Source: Anagrus nilaparvatae (Eukaryota; Arthropoda; Insecta; Hymenoptera; Mymaridae). From it: DNA of 64,000 nt. Where the stretch lies: the NCBI GenBank assembly GCA_022575985.1, contig JAKSXM010000125.1, forward strand, positions 124,001 to 188,000. Reading direction: 5' to 3'. Under the pieces are notes generated by a model. The model worked only from the letters and a program-made list of their open reading frames with translations. It made no database searches and was not told where the DNA came from. Positions within the stretch are counted from its first letter, which is position 1, and the number at the start of each line of letters is the position of its first letter. Positions 36,498 to 47,682 of this stretch are shown here, one piece after another. A program made the translations under genes and the position numbers.

Positions 36498-36928
36498 CAC
36501 TGTAAAAATTAACTTTCTTATATTAACAAAAAAATTAGAACATTTTCGAAAAATTAGTAAATATTCGAAAAAATTTGTAAATATATTCTGAAAAAATCTT
36601 TTATTTATACTAAATTTAGTATTAACAAAATATTCGAGTATACTGGATTTTTGTTTGTGGATTCGCAAGAAAAATTCATAATTTACAATTTTTTTCTCGA
36701 AAATTTACAAAAAATAGTTTTAAATTTCCGAAAAATAGTTGTGAATTTGCAACTTTTTTCGTAAAATCACAAAAAAAAATCGAGAATTCTCGAATTTTTC
36801 GATAATATACTAAATTTAGTAAATAAACGATTTTTTAGAATATATTTAAAAATTTTTTCGAATATTTACTAATTTTTCGAAAATGTTCTAATATTTTTGT
36901 TAATATAAGAAAGTTACTTTTTACAGTG
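36498..36928. mobile_element. 431-bp Tc1/mariner-type MITE with TA target duplication
   Basis: The terminal inverted repeats are over 100 bp and begin CACTGTAAAAATTAACTTTC. The other end is CAGTG preceded by TTTTTA. TA dinucleotides flank both sides (36496-36497 and 36929-36930). The interior is a hairpin of A/T-rich arms with no coding capacity. TA duplication points to mobilisation by a mariner-like transposase. Confidence 0.85.
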
Positions 36929-36930
36929 TA

Positions 36931-37760
36931 TAGTAATAGCAAAGAATATAATTTGGTAACATTCTATACATTTTTTTTACTGTGTAAGATCTTATAAAGG
37001 AAGAAAATCTGATAAATAATAGTACTAGAAAAACTAGCTTTTTAATAGCTGTCAAAATTGTAATTTTTACTAAAAATAATTGAATAGGTCTCAAAAATTT
37101 TCTGCAAGCTTCAAGTTTCTAAAAACTCTTTAATTGTTTCTTTTTTTATAAATAGTTTTTAAGATATCAATTTTCAAAGATAATAATAATAATTGATTTT
37201 TTGAATCTTGAAATTGTGGCATAAAAATAGCACTTAATTTTGATAAAATGTAGAATAAATTCATCATTTTAAAATTTTTTGGAATAAATTTTTATTTTTA
37301 TTTTTATACCTAATTTTTTTTTGCATTAAGTGAATGTATTTAGCCAACTTGAAATACTTCTAAATTAGGAATGTTTTATTTCCGCATTATTCATAAACGA
37401 TTAATTCATAATTAGAATTTCCATAAACCCATGAAATGTGCTAATTCTCCTTTGCAAATTTTATGAATATTGCAAACACACCCTTAGAAAATGGTAGTTT
37501 TTGCTTAAATTTCGAAGGGAAAGGCTTCAATTTTAGAAATCAGTGATCCATAAAACACGTAGCAGACCTTTTATTCTTTTTATCTTATTATCTTATAAAT
37601 ATTGTATAAATATCATGTCAAAATATATGTTATTTGATATTTTGTGTTTTTAACGCTTTTATTTCGGTAAATTGGTCATAATTCCGCATTTTATAACAAG
37701 TTTAGAAGGGTATTTTACATAAATTCATATTAATCATTAATTCTGTTGATATGTTTTCAG
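36931..37760. other. Gene-free stretch upstream of the F-box pseudogene
   Basis: No gene is seen. An acceptor-like TGTTTTCAG (ending at 37760) just before the F-box start suggests the gene once had an upstream exon or UTR intron in this region. Confidence 0.4.
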
Positions 37761-37767
37761 ATATCAA

Positions 37768-39523
37768 ATGAAAACGGCCAGCAGAACTACTATTGAAAGC
37801 CTCAATAATGATTGTTTGATTTATATATTTGAATACTTGTCCATAAAAGAAAAATTACAGCTGGAACTGGTAAATAGAAGATTGAATGAAGTAGCCAAAA
37901 TGTCGTGGAGTTGTGTTAAAAACCTTGAAGTTTATACTCATAATAATTTTAATTCTGAAAACAATCAAAAGTTTTCAAGCAATATAGAGTTTTGATTTCG
38001 CCTTCAATTTCTAACAAAGAAAAAAACACAATTATTTTAAAAAAACATTTTGAATTATTGTGGCAAATATTTGATCGAACTAAAATTCAACGAGTGCTCA
38101 AGTGTTGTGAATAGGGGTGTGCGGTTACCCGACCCGAAACTTCGGGCGGTCTTGGATTTTTTCGGGTCGGGTCGGTTCGGTCTTCGGTTATACCCGAAAA
38201 GCTTCAGGGGTTTGAAGGTATAGTTTTAAGGTGGGAAATTTCCTTGGCATTACGATTCTATCATACTTTTTGTTAAAAATTTCCATTCGCTCTTAAAAAT
38301 GAGAATAAAAGGGTAAAAAAATGACTTGCTAAAAAAAAAGGATAATTTTTATTAACTTTAAGTTATTATTTATTTTTTTATGTAAATTAAGTAAATAAAT
38401 AAATAAATTTGCATTTTTTTAAACATTTTATATGCTATGTTTATAATGATAAAAAATAATGAAACCTATTCCCAAATTAATCGGTCGGTAATCCCCTCCT
38501 CCACTTGCCAACCCGTGTCAGTTTTTGGACTTCACTTAGAAATTATTATAAGAAGAACGTGACTTTACATCGGGATGCGAGAGGTCTCAAAAAATTTATA
38601 ATAATAAAATACACCTAAAAAAAATTATTTAGACAGGTTTGAACGCGTTTCAACGATTAAAATGAAAAAAACGCATTTTCGGGTATAACCGAAGACCGAC
38701 CCGACCCGACCCGACCCGAAAAAAATAAGATCGGTCTTTCGGGCGGGTGCCCGAAAATTCGGGTAACCTAGTTGTGAAATATTCAAAATTAAATAAAATA
38801 CTTTATACTGTCAAAAAAATGTACAAAATTAACATCGTTAATCATAAACGATAATTGCGTCTCTGGTGAATCACTTGAAGTTTTCTTCAAAAACATCAAA
38901 AATTTATGTTCTTTGACTCTAAAAAATTTATATGTACTTGAAGAAGATAGTGAATTAGTATTAGAAAACATTTTATCAAATTTAAAAAATTAAAAAAAAC
39001 TTTAGTTACTTTACTGCAGTGAGGAAGTTGAAAGTCAAATTTTTGAAGCATTTAATTCAATTCAATTTGAAAGTTTACTAGACTTTTCTAAGAAAGTTTT
39101 GAAAATTATTTAATAAGAAATCCAAATTTTGAGTCTTTTATCGGAAAGCAAAAAAAGTTACAAACAATATCAATAAATGATTGGTATTTTGATTCGCAAA
39201 AGACTGATGAACTACCGTACGAACGATTAAAAGTTTTGAAATTAAAATTTTCCAATTATGAAGAAGTTGATTATAATATTCAACCTTTACTTAAAAATTT
39301 ACTAATGCATTTCAAAAACTTAGAGACTTTAATTTTTGATTTAAATACTTTTAATTATTCTTTATTAAGAACCATAACTAATTCCGTCAGTGAAAATATA
39401 AAAAACATCGAACTTTGTTTCTCGAATTTCAAATTAGGTTGGAATGAATCCATGGTTAATTGCAGTAGGTTAAAAAATCTTGAATCTTTTAAAGTTTTTG
39501 CAAAGTATGAATGTGAAAGTTAA
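37768..39523 (+). pseudogene. F-box/LRR-like gene, frameshifted and split by an hAT-type insertion
   Basis: 37768-37995 encodes an F-box (IESLNNDCLIYIFEYLSIKE, followed by a conserved hydrophobic block ending in KMSW, residues 8-48). The reading then shifts frame and continues to about 38110 (ELLWQIFDRTKIQRVLKCCE). It is interrupted by the 659-bp element at 38112-38770 and resumes after it. Fragments such as SLEVFFKNIKNLCSLTLKNL and LKVLKLKFSNYEEVDYN (end of frame at 39521-39523) have leucine-rich-repeat spacing. F-box proteins recruit substrates to SCF ubiquitin ligases via LRRs. At least three further frame changes or stops lie outside the insertion, so it is probably dead, though base errors may explain some of them. 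Confidence 0.8.
38112..38770. mobile_element. 659-bp non-autonomous hAT-type element
   Basis: The perfect 8-bp direct repeat GTTGTGAA flanks it (38104-38111 and 38771-38778). The ends are TAGG...GGTTACCCGA and, read inward from the right, TAGGTTACCCGA. The subterminal zones are strikingly rich in CCCGA/TCGGG units (ACCCGACCCGA, GGGTCGGGTCGG), mirrored at both ends. An 8-bp duplication is diagnostic of hAT transposition. No transposase is present. Confidence 0.92.
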
Positions 39524-40925
39524 TTTTGTAATTATAAATTGTTGAATGTGTATCATTTAATAAGTAAGAATTTAAATATAGAAGATTTTAGAATTTAATT
39601 AAATTACTGGTTTTTATGATACTATAAAAAATTGTTTTAAAGACTCCGAGAAATATTAAATACTAATAAATTAATAAATGATTCTTTATTAGCTCATTGT
39701 ATAAAATTAATAAAGTTAAAAATTATTCTAAATTAGTACAAGTTTTATAAAATGTTATGTTCAAGACAACTTGTTGCATGCATAAAAATGAAAGTATTTA
39801 AAAAATGTTTTGATTTATACTCATGTCAAATTCTGATTTTACTTTAGTCAATAAAAAATTGTTATTTATTAATGAATCATTTTTTTTATATCTTTTTGTC
39901 ACGTCCGCTGATCATAACCGATCCACGATCCCCAACATATAAATTTAATTACTATTAAATTCTCTTCTCAGTTCTCTTGGTATTTCAGTTGATAGAATAA
40001 TCAAAATAAAGATAATCGATTCAAATCCTTTTCTTAAAAAGGACGTGTTGATCGCAACAGTAACTATTGTACATTGTTATAGCTAAAGACTCATTCTGAT
40101 TGGCTCTCACATTAATGTACACAATACATACACAAATGCAAATTTTAAATGTAATAACATAAACATCAAGTCAACCCAAAAAGTTAGGTTATTTTAATTT
40201 ATGTTTAATATAATTTACAGTTATAAATTATGCTATAGATAATTACTTGATTGGTTATTAATAATTAATAATAAATAATTTTACATCAATAAAAAATTCA
40301 TGGGAAGCCTATGCATATATAACCTATCTTAAAATTTAAATTGTTGGTAAATTATTATTGTTTTTATACATATAATGTTTAAAGTAAACCTCAAAATTGT
40401 GTAAATTATGTTGTTATCATATGTTTTTGAATATTATGATTCATATAAAAATATGCATTTTTGATAGTTATAATATAACATTTTAATAACTATGCTCCTA
40501 AATTTTAATAACGTGTGAAAAAATTAGATTTTAATATATGAAAAGGAGCATATATTTAAAAGCAGGGGTTCTCCAACAGGTCCAGTAATCGAGGTGGTAA
40601 GAGGATGTGAAATAAGACTTATAATTTGAGTTTTGGTATTTAAAATAATTTCAATTTAGGTACTGAATAAATTTAAAAATATTTGACCTCTGGGGGGGGG
40701 GGGGGTTTTGAGCAACTTAAATGAAAGAAAATCTAAGGGTACTTTTAGATCCTTGATTCTGAAAATCAAAGTTTAACTCAGGCAAAATTTGTTTAAGAGC
40801 CTTAAATATAAGCAAAATTTTGCAGCATTAACTAACTGTAAGAAGATTTAGCCTACTGCATAGGTAATTAGAACTGCTAATTTCGAATTTCAAGGTCCCG
40901 TGCATATGGAATGGGTCATAATACA
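39524..40925. other. Gene-free stretch
   Basis: No gene is seen. It contains the inverted partner (40067-40104) of the CCAAT-containing pair at 32574, and a poly-G run of about 14 at 40690. Confidence 0.45.
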
Positions 40926-41166
40926 GGCGCCAGCAATACTAATTTCACCCAAGAATTAAATTTCTTTTTCCGAGTATAAAAAAAGGTGGTATTTATGTTT
41001 TTTGGCCCGCTGAACACGAATCCGGGGTCCATTTTGCGAATTTCGTGGTCAATTTTTTGTTATTAACAAATTATTGGCCAATTTTGCAATAATACCACCT
41101 ATTTTTATCCTCGGAAAAAGAAATTTAATTTCTTAATTTTTGGGCGAGATTAGTATGGCTGGCGCC
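40926..41166. mobile_element. 240-bp MITE
   Basis: The TIRs are about 60 bp. They read GGCGCCAGCAATACTAATTT at the left, and on the minus strand from the right GGCGCCAGCCATACTAATCT, and continue through TTAAATTTCTTTTTCCGAG on both sides. The interior (GTCCATTTT, TTATTGGCCAATTTTGCAATA) is related to the foldback remnant at 4553-5020, so both belong to one family. Confidence 0.82.
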
Positions 41167-42285
41167 TAGACTATCAAACACCCTTAAATTACTAAAAAAA
41201 CGTCTTTTGAGGAGTGGTCCTTAGATATTCGCAAGACTTGAGAATTTTTCACATGCAAAACCCTAAAATTTGAGATCTGTGACCCGAGGAAGTTACTTGG
41301 AGCAAAATTTTGTTATGACTTGCGAATACAGATAAGTTATTCCTGGTGAAGGGTTTTTTTTTATTAAAGGGTGGTTGATTCATTGCAATCTTTATTCAAT
41401 AACCTAAATCTCATTACAGTTTGTGAAATTTGCAATAACGCCCTTACTGAGCTGTGCTTTTTGTTCACTTAAGGGTTTTAGACAAATAAATCACAGGAGC
41501 AAAACATCGATTTTCGGTATCAGCGACTCAAAAAGCCTTAACAGACCGTTTCTTATCTTGGTTATCAATAACAACCGTAAAACTGTCATTTAACTGGAGT
41601 TGGGGTTTCAAAATTTTAGTTCCTTAAATATTTTTAAATGGCATAATGTTTTTATTTATTTTGCATTTGGTATGAAATACTCCATTTTAGTATTTAAGGG
41701 GCATAAATCAAGGGACTTAAATCAAAAGATTATAAACAAAATTTCCTAAGGGAGTTTAAAACAGGGTGTCTGGAATTCTGCAAATTCAGGAAATTTATTT
41801 TAGCTCAAGGGAAATCAGGTGAAGACAGAGAATATATCTATTTGTTCTACAAGGGGAAAAAAGTAAGATTTGGCTTTCAATGCAGTTGTATGCACGACTA
41901 AGCGTAGCGAACGAGTGCAGACAACATTGAAAGTAAAATTTCCTACATTTTTTCCCGTGTTCAACACATATAGTTTTTCATTAAAAGCGAAAAAAAGATC
42001 GCCCGAAAGCAAGAAAGTACATCTTTTTTGCAGCGTATAATGAAAATTTGTTCTCTTTTTTTTTTGGAAAAGGAAACAATTACACGCATTAAACACTACA
42101 GTTTTAGTTGTAAATTTAAAATTTATATTAGGTCTTCAAAAATAGTTTGAAATTAAAAAATTTTTTTTATTGCTCTAAAATCTTTTCTATTCATATATAC
42201 TTACAGTCCATCCTGCAAAATTAGACTTTTTATAATAAATTATTTAAGTAATTCTTGGTGAAAATGACCTATAAGAAAGTTTAAT
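41167..42285. other. Gene-free, repeat-like
   Basis: No convincing gene. The minus-strand open frame at 41815-42096 has no recognisable motif and lies among repeats. The segment around 41880-41960 (CTAAGCGTAGCGAACGAGTG) looks repeat-derived. Confidence 0.4.
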
Positions 42286-42289
42286 GTTT

Positions 42290-43105
42290 CGAATGTTGAA
42301 AAATCCAATTTCGCTGGATTTGGTATGTGAAAATATGACACCGTAGCATTTTTAAGGGTCTAGATTAAAAATTTTTGAAGCAGCATCTGTTTTTTGAGTT
42401 AAAAATATTTTCAAATTTTTAAGGAAAATCTAGGTAAATTTTCTATTTCATTTTTTTTTCACTCTGAATAAAGCTTAAAAACTATTTTTAATCATAGGAA
42501 TTAGCTGAAACTTCCTCCTGAAAGTCATTTTGGACGTCAGTTTGTGGAAAAACATAGAGGAAATCGAAAATTTAAAAATCAAGGTAGAATTTTCATTTCA
42601 TGATATAAAAAGTTGGGAAATTTAAAACCTCGGAAATTGGAAAATTATAAATTTATTTTTAATGTTTTTCAATACTAAAATGGTTAAATAACCAGCAATA
42701 TAAAAAAAAATTTTTTTTAAGGTAACAGAAATTTTAAAGTAAAAAAAAAGAAAAGAATTTCCCAGTGTTTGAAAAATCTGTATTACAAAAAAAAAAATAA
42801 TTTGCCATTAGTTTTTTTAGTTTTTTTCGGCTTTCCGTGATATTTTTCCACAAACTGACGGGCGAAATGACTTCCAGTAGGAAGATCCAGCTATTTCTTA
42901 TGGTTGAAAATAGATTTTGAGCTTTATTCAGAGTAAGAAAATTGAACTAGAAAATTTACTTAGATTTTCTTTAAAAATTTGAAAATATTTTTAATACAAA
43001 AACAGCTGCTGTTTCAAAAATTTTTAATCTACAACCATGAAATTTGGAACGGTGTCATATCCATCAAAATCAGATTTTTCCAAATCTAGACATTTACCTT
43101 CATTC
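42290..43105. repeat. Older foldback, arms about 260 bp
   Basis: 42290-42555 and 42845-43105 are inverted, clearly diverged copies: TCAGTTTGTGGAAAAA against TTTTTCCACAAACTGACG, and ACACCGTAGC against GGTGTCATA. The spacer of about 290 bp is AT-rich. It appears older than the palindromes at 26 kb and 29-32 kb. Confidence 0.75.
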
Positions 43106-44190
43106 TATCTTTTAGGTCATTTCCATTCAGAATTACTGAAATAGTTTCTTATAAAAAATTAATTTTGTAGATTTTTGTGTACTTTTGGTCATAAAAAGTC
43201 CCCAGTTCCAAGGATTTTGCTTTTGCTTTGCAAATACATGTAATCATCTCAATTTTTCCATTTATATAACATGGGAATATTGACTTTTCTTTCTAATTTT
43301 TTAACGTGCTGAAAAATTTTTTTTAAACACTACCAAACAGATAGAAAATGATGTTTAGACATATAAAAACTGATCCCGAAAATCGTGGATGTCCCTGAAC
43401 ACTTTATTTTAGCAAAATAAAATAGCGATTTTTAAAAATTTTATTCAAAAAAATATCGAGGTAAAGGAATATCACTTAATTAAGAAAATCTTTTTTCAGG
43501 ATGTTTATTCGTCTATGTAAATTCCTAATCAATATAAATTACAGTCACAATAGTTAATTCGTAATTTCTTAAGTATAAAAAAGTTATTATCATCTTAAAA
43601 ATAACTTTAATGAATTTAAATATTTCTTACTGAACAGAAGTCTAATACAGAAAATGTAGTCTCTGCGCGAAGCGCAGTTGAATCTAGTACTTATAAATTT
43701 TATAGAGTCATTCTTAGTGAATTCAGCAAAAGTTTCCAGGTCGGGTCGCTGAAACTGGCTAAAAAGTTTTTTTTCCAATTACCTATTCAAAATGGACTAT
43801 GTTCAAATTTTAGCCCTTAATATTGAAAACTAAGCCCGGGGTGAATTTTTGAAAAAAAAACACGTTTTCATCTTTCCTCAGCTGCTCATTCTTCTTTTAT
43901 ATGTCATTCCTTCTTGAAACGATTAAAAATTATGAAAAAAGAGGTAATATAGTAAAATTTCCTCAGAAATCCAGTCCTGTCATTAGTTTTTGAAAATTCC
44001 TACACGGGGAGCCGGAAAATCGAAAAATTTACGGAAGCTACAGTAAAATTGTATATCCGAGTTTTTTATTAAGCTTCTCAGAAAAAGCGTGTTTTTATAT
44101 ATATTTTCGGATGCGATATCAAACTAGATGCGATCGAACTTCCTAGACCCTAAAATAATCGAAAAATCGTAAATTTTCCTCAATTTTTCT
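43106..44190. other. Gene-free repeat debris
   Basis: No gene is seen. 43656-43690 (TCTGCGCGAAGCGCAGTTGA) is the inverted partner of 24327-24354. The minus-strand frame at 43590-43778 overlaps this repeat and is not regarded as coding. Confidence 0.4.
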
Positions 44191-44194
44191 CATT

Positions 44195-44545
44195 TTTTTT
44201 TCAGTTTTTTGAATTTTCCCGCTCTAAATGACTCCGAATGATTTAAATAAGGGAAAATTCGGATTCCCAGGGAAATTTTACATACTTTCTTTATTTGAAT
44301 ATTTTTTAGTCTTTAATGTAAACGAGCTCACACCAAATGCCTCAAATACAAAAGTCGGATTTTCATCATTTTCATCAGTTTTTCTGAATTTTCCCGCACT
44401 AAATGACCTCGTACGAGTCAAATAAGTTTAGATTTGAATTCTCCAGGAAATTTCATATAACTTCTATACCGAGTTCTATACTATGAAAATCCTTAGGCTT
44501 TAGTATAAACGAGTTCATAGCAATGGATTTAAAAAATTCTGATTT
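44195..44545. repeat. Tandem repeat, about 175-bp unit, two copies
   Basis: GAATTTTCCCGCTCTAAATG at 44211 recurs as GAATTTTCCCGCACTAAATG at 44386, and the surrounding sequence follows in register (GAAATTTTACATA / GAAATTTCATATA; AAACGAGCTCA / AAACGAGTTCA). A related diverged segment is at 47330-47425. Confidence 0.75.
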
Positions 44546-44589
44546 TCCTTGTTTTTTATTACATTTTTTTGTATTTGTGCGGTTACTTT

Positions 44590-45116
44590 AAGGAGTTAGG
44601 AGGGTAAATAGAAAATTTGAGTCAGTATCCACATTACCGACGCTATTTTTTTTTTATAATTTGCAGTTTAAAATAAAATTAGTCGTAAAAATATTAAAAA
44701 ATGTGTTATTATGTAATATTATTGCAAAAAAAAGTTATTTTAATTTTATAAATTATGAAAAAACATTATTATTTTAGGTTATGTTACTTACCAAAACTTG
44801 GTTTTTACCGAATAATTAATGATTGAATGTGGTAACCTAGATAAAATAAATGGAAACATAATCTTTGACAATTTATTTATGATATTTAATTAGTTTCATC
44901 TCCCTGTGTCATCACTATCATACTTTTTGTAAGCTCCAAATATGAATTTCCATAAGAGCAATGTTAAACTGCCTATTTTTAATTTGCAATAAAATGAAAA
45001 TTAATGTGGTAACAAAGGTAAAACTAAGTTCTATTCAACTTTAAAAATGTTTAAATTTAATAATTTTCCAGTTTCATTTAGTTCTGTCATCATTTTTATT
45101 TACCCTCCTAACTCCT
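44590..45116. mobile_element. Probable MITE, about 525 bp
   Basis: AAGGAGTTAGGAGGGTAAAT at 44590 and its inverted copy ATTTACCCTCCTAACTCCTG ending at about 45115 form short TIRs. The interior is AT-rich and non-coding. Confidence 0.6.
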
Positions 45117-45179
45117 GAACAAACATAACCAGTAGCACTACTCTCTGGCTCAGAATGCTAACTCCCTAAATCAAGGAAC

Positions 45180-45680
45180 TTTCTACATTACCTGGGGGTT
45201 TTCGAGGTTGAGAAAATCATTTTTATGGATGAAAATTTTAATTTTTTCACCCTAGCATTTTTTCCAATTTTCCAAGATGGCAGATTAAAAAACATAATAA
45301 GCTTTTTACATTGCCTGAAGGTTTTCGAGGTCGTTAAAACGTTTTTATTAATGAAATTTTTCATTATTTGACCCAGAATATTTTCCGATTTTCCAATATG
45401 GCGGAACGAAAAACATGAAGAGGAACTTTCTATATTTCCTGGGGATTTTCGAGCTTAAGAAAAACGTTTTAAATTATGAAAATATTTTTACCCTAGCATA
45501 TTTAATTCATAAAAGCGTTTGTCTCGACCTCGAAAACCCCTAGATAATATATGTTTTTTGTTCCGTAATATTGGAAAATCGAAAAATATGCTAGTGTGAA
45601 AAAATAAATGTTTTGATCAATGAAAACGTTTTTCTCATCCTCAAAAACACCCAGGCAATGTAAAACACCCTGCCAACTAG
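45180..45680. repeat. Tandem plus inverted repeat, about 124-bp unit
   Basis: Three direct units start around TTTTCGAGG at 45199, 45322 and 45446, each with the context CCTGRRGGTTTTCGAG...AAAACGTTTTTAT. Two further units follow in the opposite orientation (CGACCTCGAAAACCCC at about 45520, and CATCCTCAAAAACACCC at about 45635). The inversion point is near 45490. Confidence 0.75.
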
Positions 45681-45689
45681 CTGACACAA

Positions 45690-46110
45690 AGGTTCCTCAA
45701 ACAATGAGCTTAATAATTCAATATGCTACAAATATCACCGATTACAAGCATGCAATCATACATACATTTCTATATTAACTTTTCAAAGTTTTTTTTATTG
45801 ATTAAAAATTTTGAAACAAATTTAAAAAAAATTAATTATCAGATTCGAGATATCGAGTAAAAACCATATTTTCAAATATAAGTACTTTCATGGAACTGAA
45901 TGAAGTATTACATCCAGAAACAAACAAAAATATTGCAGTTTTTAAAATGTTGTTGTTTTTTTAATTTTGAGAAAAAAATTTTGAAAACATTTTGTATCAG
46001 ATCCAAAAAATTACTAAAAACAAACTTCCTAAAACTAGTACTCTCATAGAAATAAATTAGGTATTAAGTCCAAAGAGAAAAAAACGAGCCGAAAAAAAAA
46101 GACCCCGAAA
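45690..46110. mobile_element. Truncated TGCCAA-family copy
   Basis: It starts AGGTTCCTCAAACAATGAGC, continues with ATCACCGATTACAAGCATGC (compare ATCACCGGTTACACACATGG at 21902) and contains the internal unit GATTCGAGATATCGAGTAAA. The other end is missing. Confidence 0.6.
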
Positions 46111-46299
46111 ACCTTAGCCCAGTCATTTTTATGCAAATTAGATAAACATCTTATGGAATATATAGAAAAAACGCGAAAATGTGTTTATTAGAATTTAGAT
46201 GCCGATAAATGGCATTCGGAGAAAGCTTTCGGGGCGGCACTTAGATATTCGTATTCAACAAACTCAAAAACATTACATATCGTAGGTTTAAAAAAAGTA

Positions 46300-46745
46300 T
46301 CCCATGTTTTTTTTTTTATTAACTTGGAACATGTTTATAGGCGGGGGGTACTTCAATTGTGTCATTGGGGGGAGGGGAGGGATTAGATGTGCAATAGTTG
46401 GGGGAGCGGTTGAAATAAATTTAGAATAGTTTCGAAAACCCATATGATCCAAATTTAGACACTCAAAGTGGAAAAATAGAAAAAACACCACTTAGGGGTA
46501 ATTTTTGCTAATTTAAGGATAAAATATAAATTTTTCATTAAAAAAATTCCCCAGATTCTTGTTCAGCGACCCGAAAAACCCTTATGGGTCAAATCTAGAG
46601 ACTCAAAATGCGAATATACTTAAAAAATACCTTTTTTTTGGGTTGGTTTTTACAAATTAAAGGGTGTTTCCGGAAATATCTCCCAAAATAGACCCCAATT
46701 TTCGATCAGCGATCCAAAAACCTGTAGTAGGCCAAATCTTATGGT
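46300..46745. repeat. G-rich element start and a roughly 140-bp repeated module
   Basis: TTGGAACATGTTTATAGGCG at 46324 followed by G runs matches the family starts at 19434 and 25198. Behind it a module with CAAATTTAGACACTCAAAGT and AGCGACCC recurs at about 46448 and 46587, with a third partial copy near 46730. Related modules lie at 22680-22910 (inverted) and 29400-29500. Confidence 0.65.
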
Positions 46746-47525
46746 GGTCAGTAACTAAACCTCTAAGAAACCTCTAGAGACTAGCATATATATGTTATAA
46801 ATAATTACATTTATATATCGGTAGTTCTTAGCTATTTTTACCCAAGTCTGAGGTCGATGTCTTGGATTTAAAAAATACCAATTGCACTGTGTTTGGTATG
46901 TAAAAATATGGTTACTGGCCAATTTTTAAGGCTCTAGGTGGCTTGGTTGCGATTTGGCAGCTGTTTTTCCAATTTTGATTTTTTTCGAATTCTCAGCCAC
47001 CCGTTTACTTTTTATTTTCTGGACGCCCTAAATAAGCCTAAAAAATATTTTCTTTATAAAGGTGGGTAGTAAAAATTCCCGCCCAATCCGAATCTGACCA
47101 TATTTTTTCGGAAAAACCTCAGGAAAAGCCGGAAAATCGGAAAAACTAAAGGAAACCGGAAAATACAAATTTCTCAAAAAGCGTCACTTTTTTTTTTTTT
47201 TTTTTATTTTTTTTACATGTGTTTTCCCATACTTTTCATGCTGGTAACCTCCTTTTTTGACCCATTTGCCTTTTAAGTACTTAAAAATCAATTTTAGGCT
47301 CAAAAAAAATGAATTTAAAAATTGTTCATTTTCTAAATTTTCCAATTTTCTCGCTTTTCCTGATAGAAAATGAAAAATCTGACTTGATTTTCGGATTCCT
47401 CAGGAAATTTTACATTGAAAACCTTCTTGGGTAAAATTTTAGAGGCCTTTGTGACGCTGTAAAAAAAAGAAAAACAAAATAACCTGCTAAAATCAAACAT
47501 AATTAAACATAATTAAATTTTGCTA
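46745..47525. other. Gene-free repeat debris
   Basis: No gene is seen. Long T runs occur at 47190-47213. About 47330-47425 resembles the tandem unit at 44195-44545. Confidence 0.4.
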
Positions 47526-47640
47526 TTGGTTCCTCATACAGGAACCTTTGTGATAGATGAAATTTTGATTTTTGATTTTTTGGCGTATAAGCACGTTTTG
47601 GGACCTCAGGAAGCTAAAAAACCGGTTTTTAAAAAAAGTC

Positions 47641-47682
<42 letters not shown>

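Noticed and set aside
41815..42096. 93-codon minus-strand frame
   Set aside because: Some unusual composition but no recognisable motif; surrounded by repeats; no splice or promoter support.
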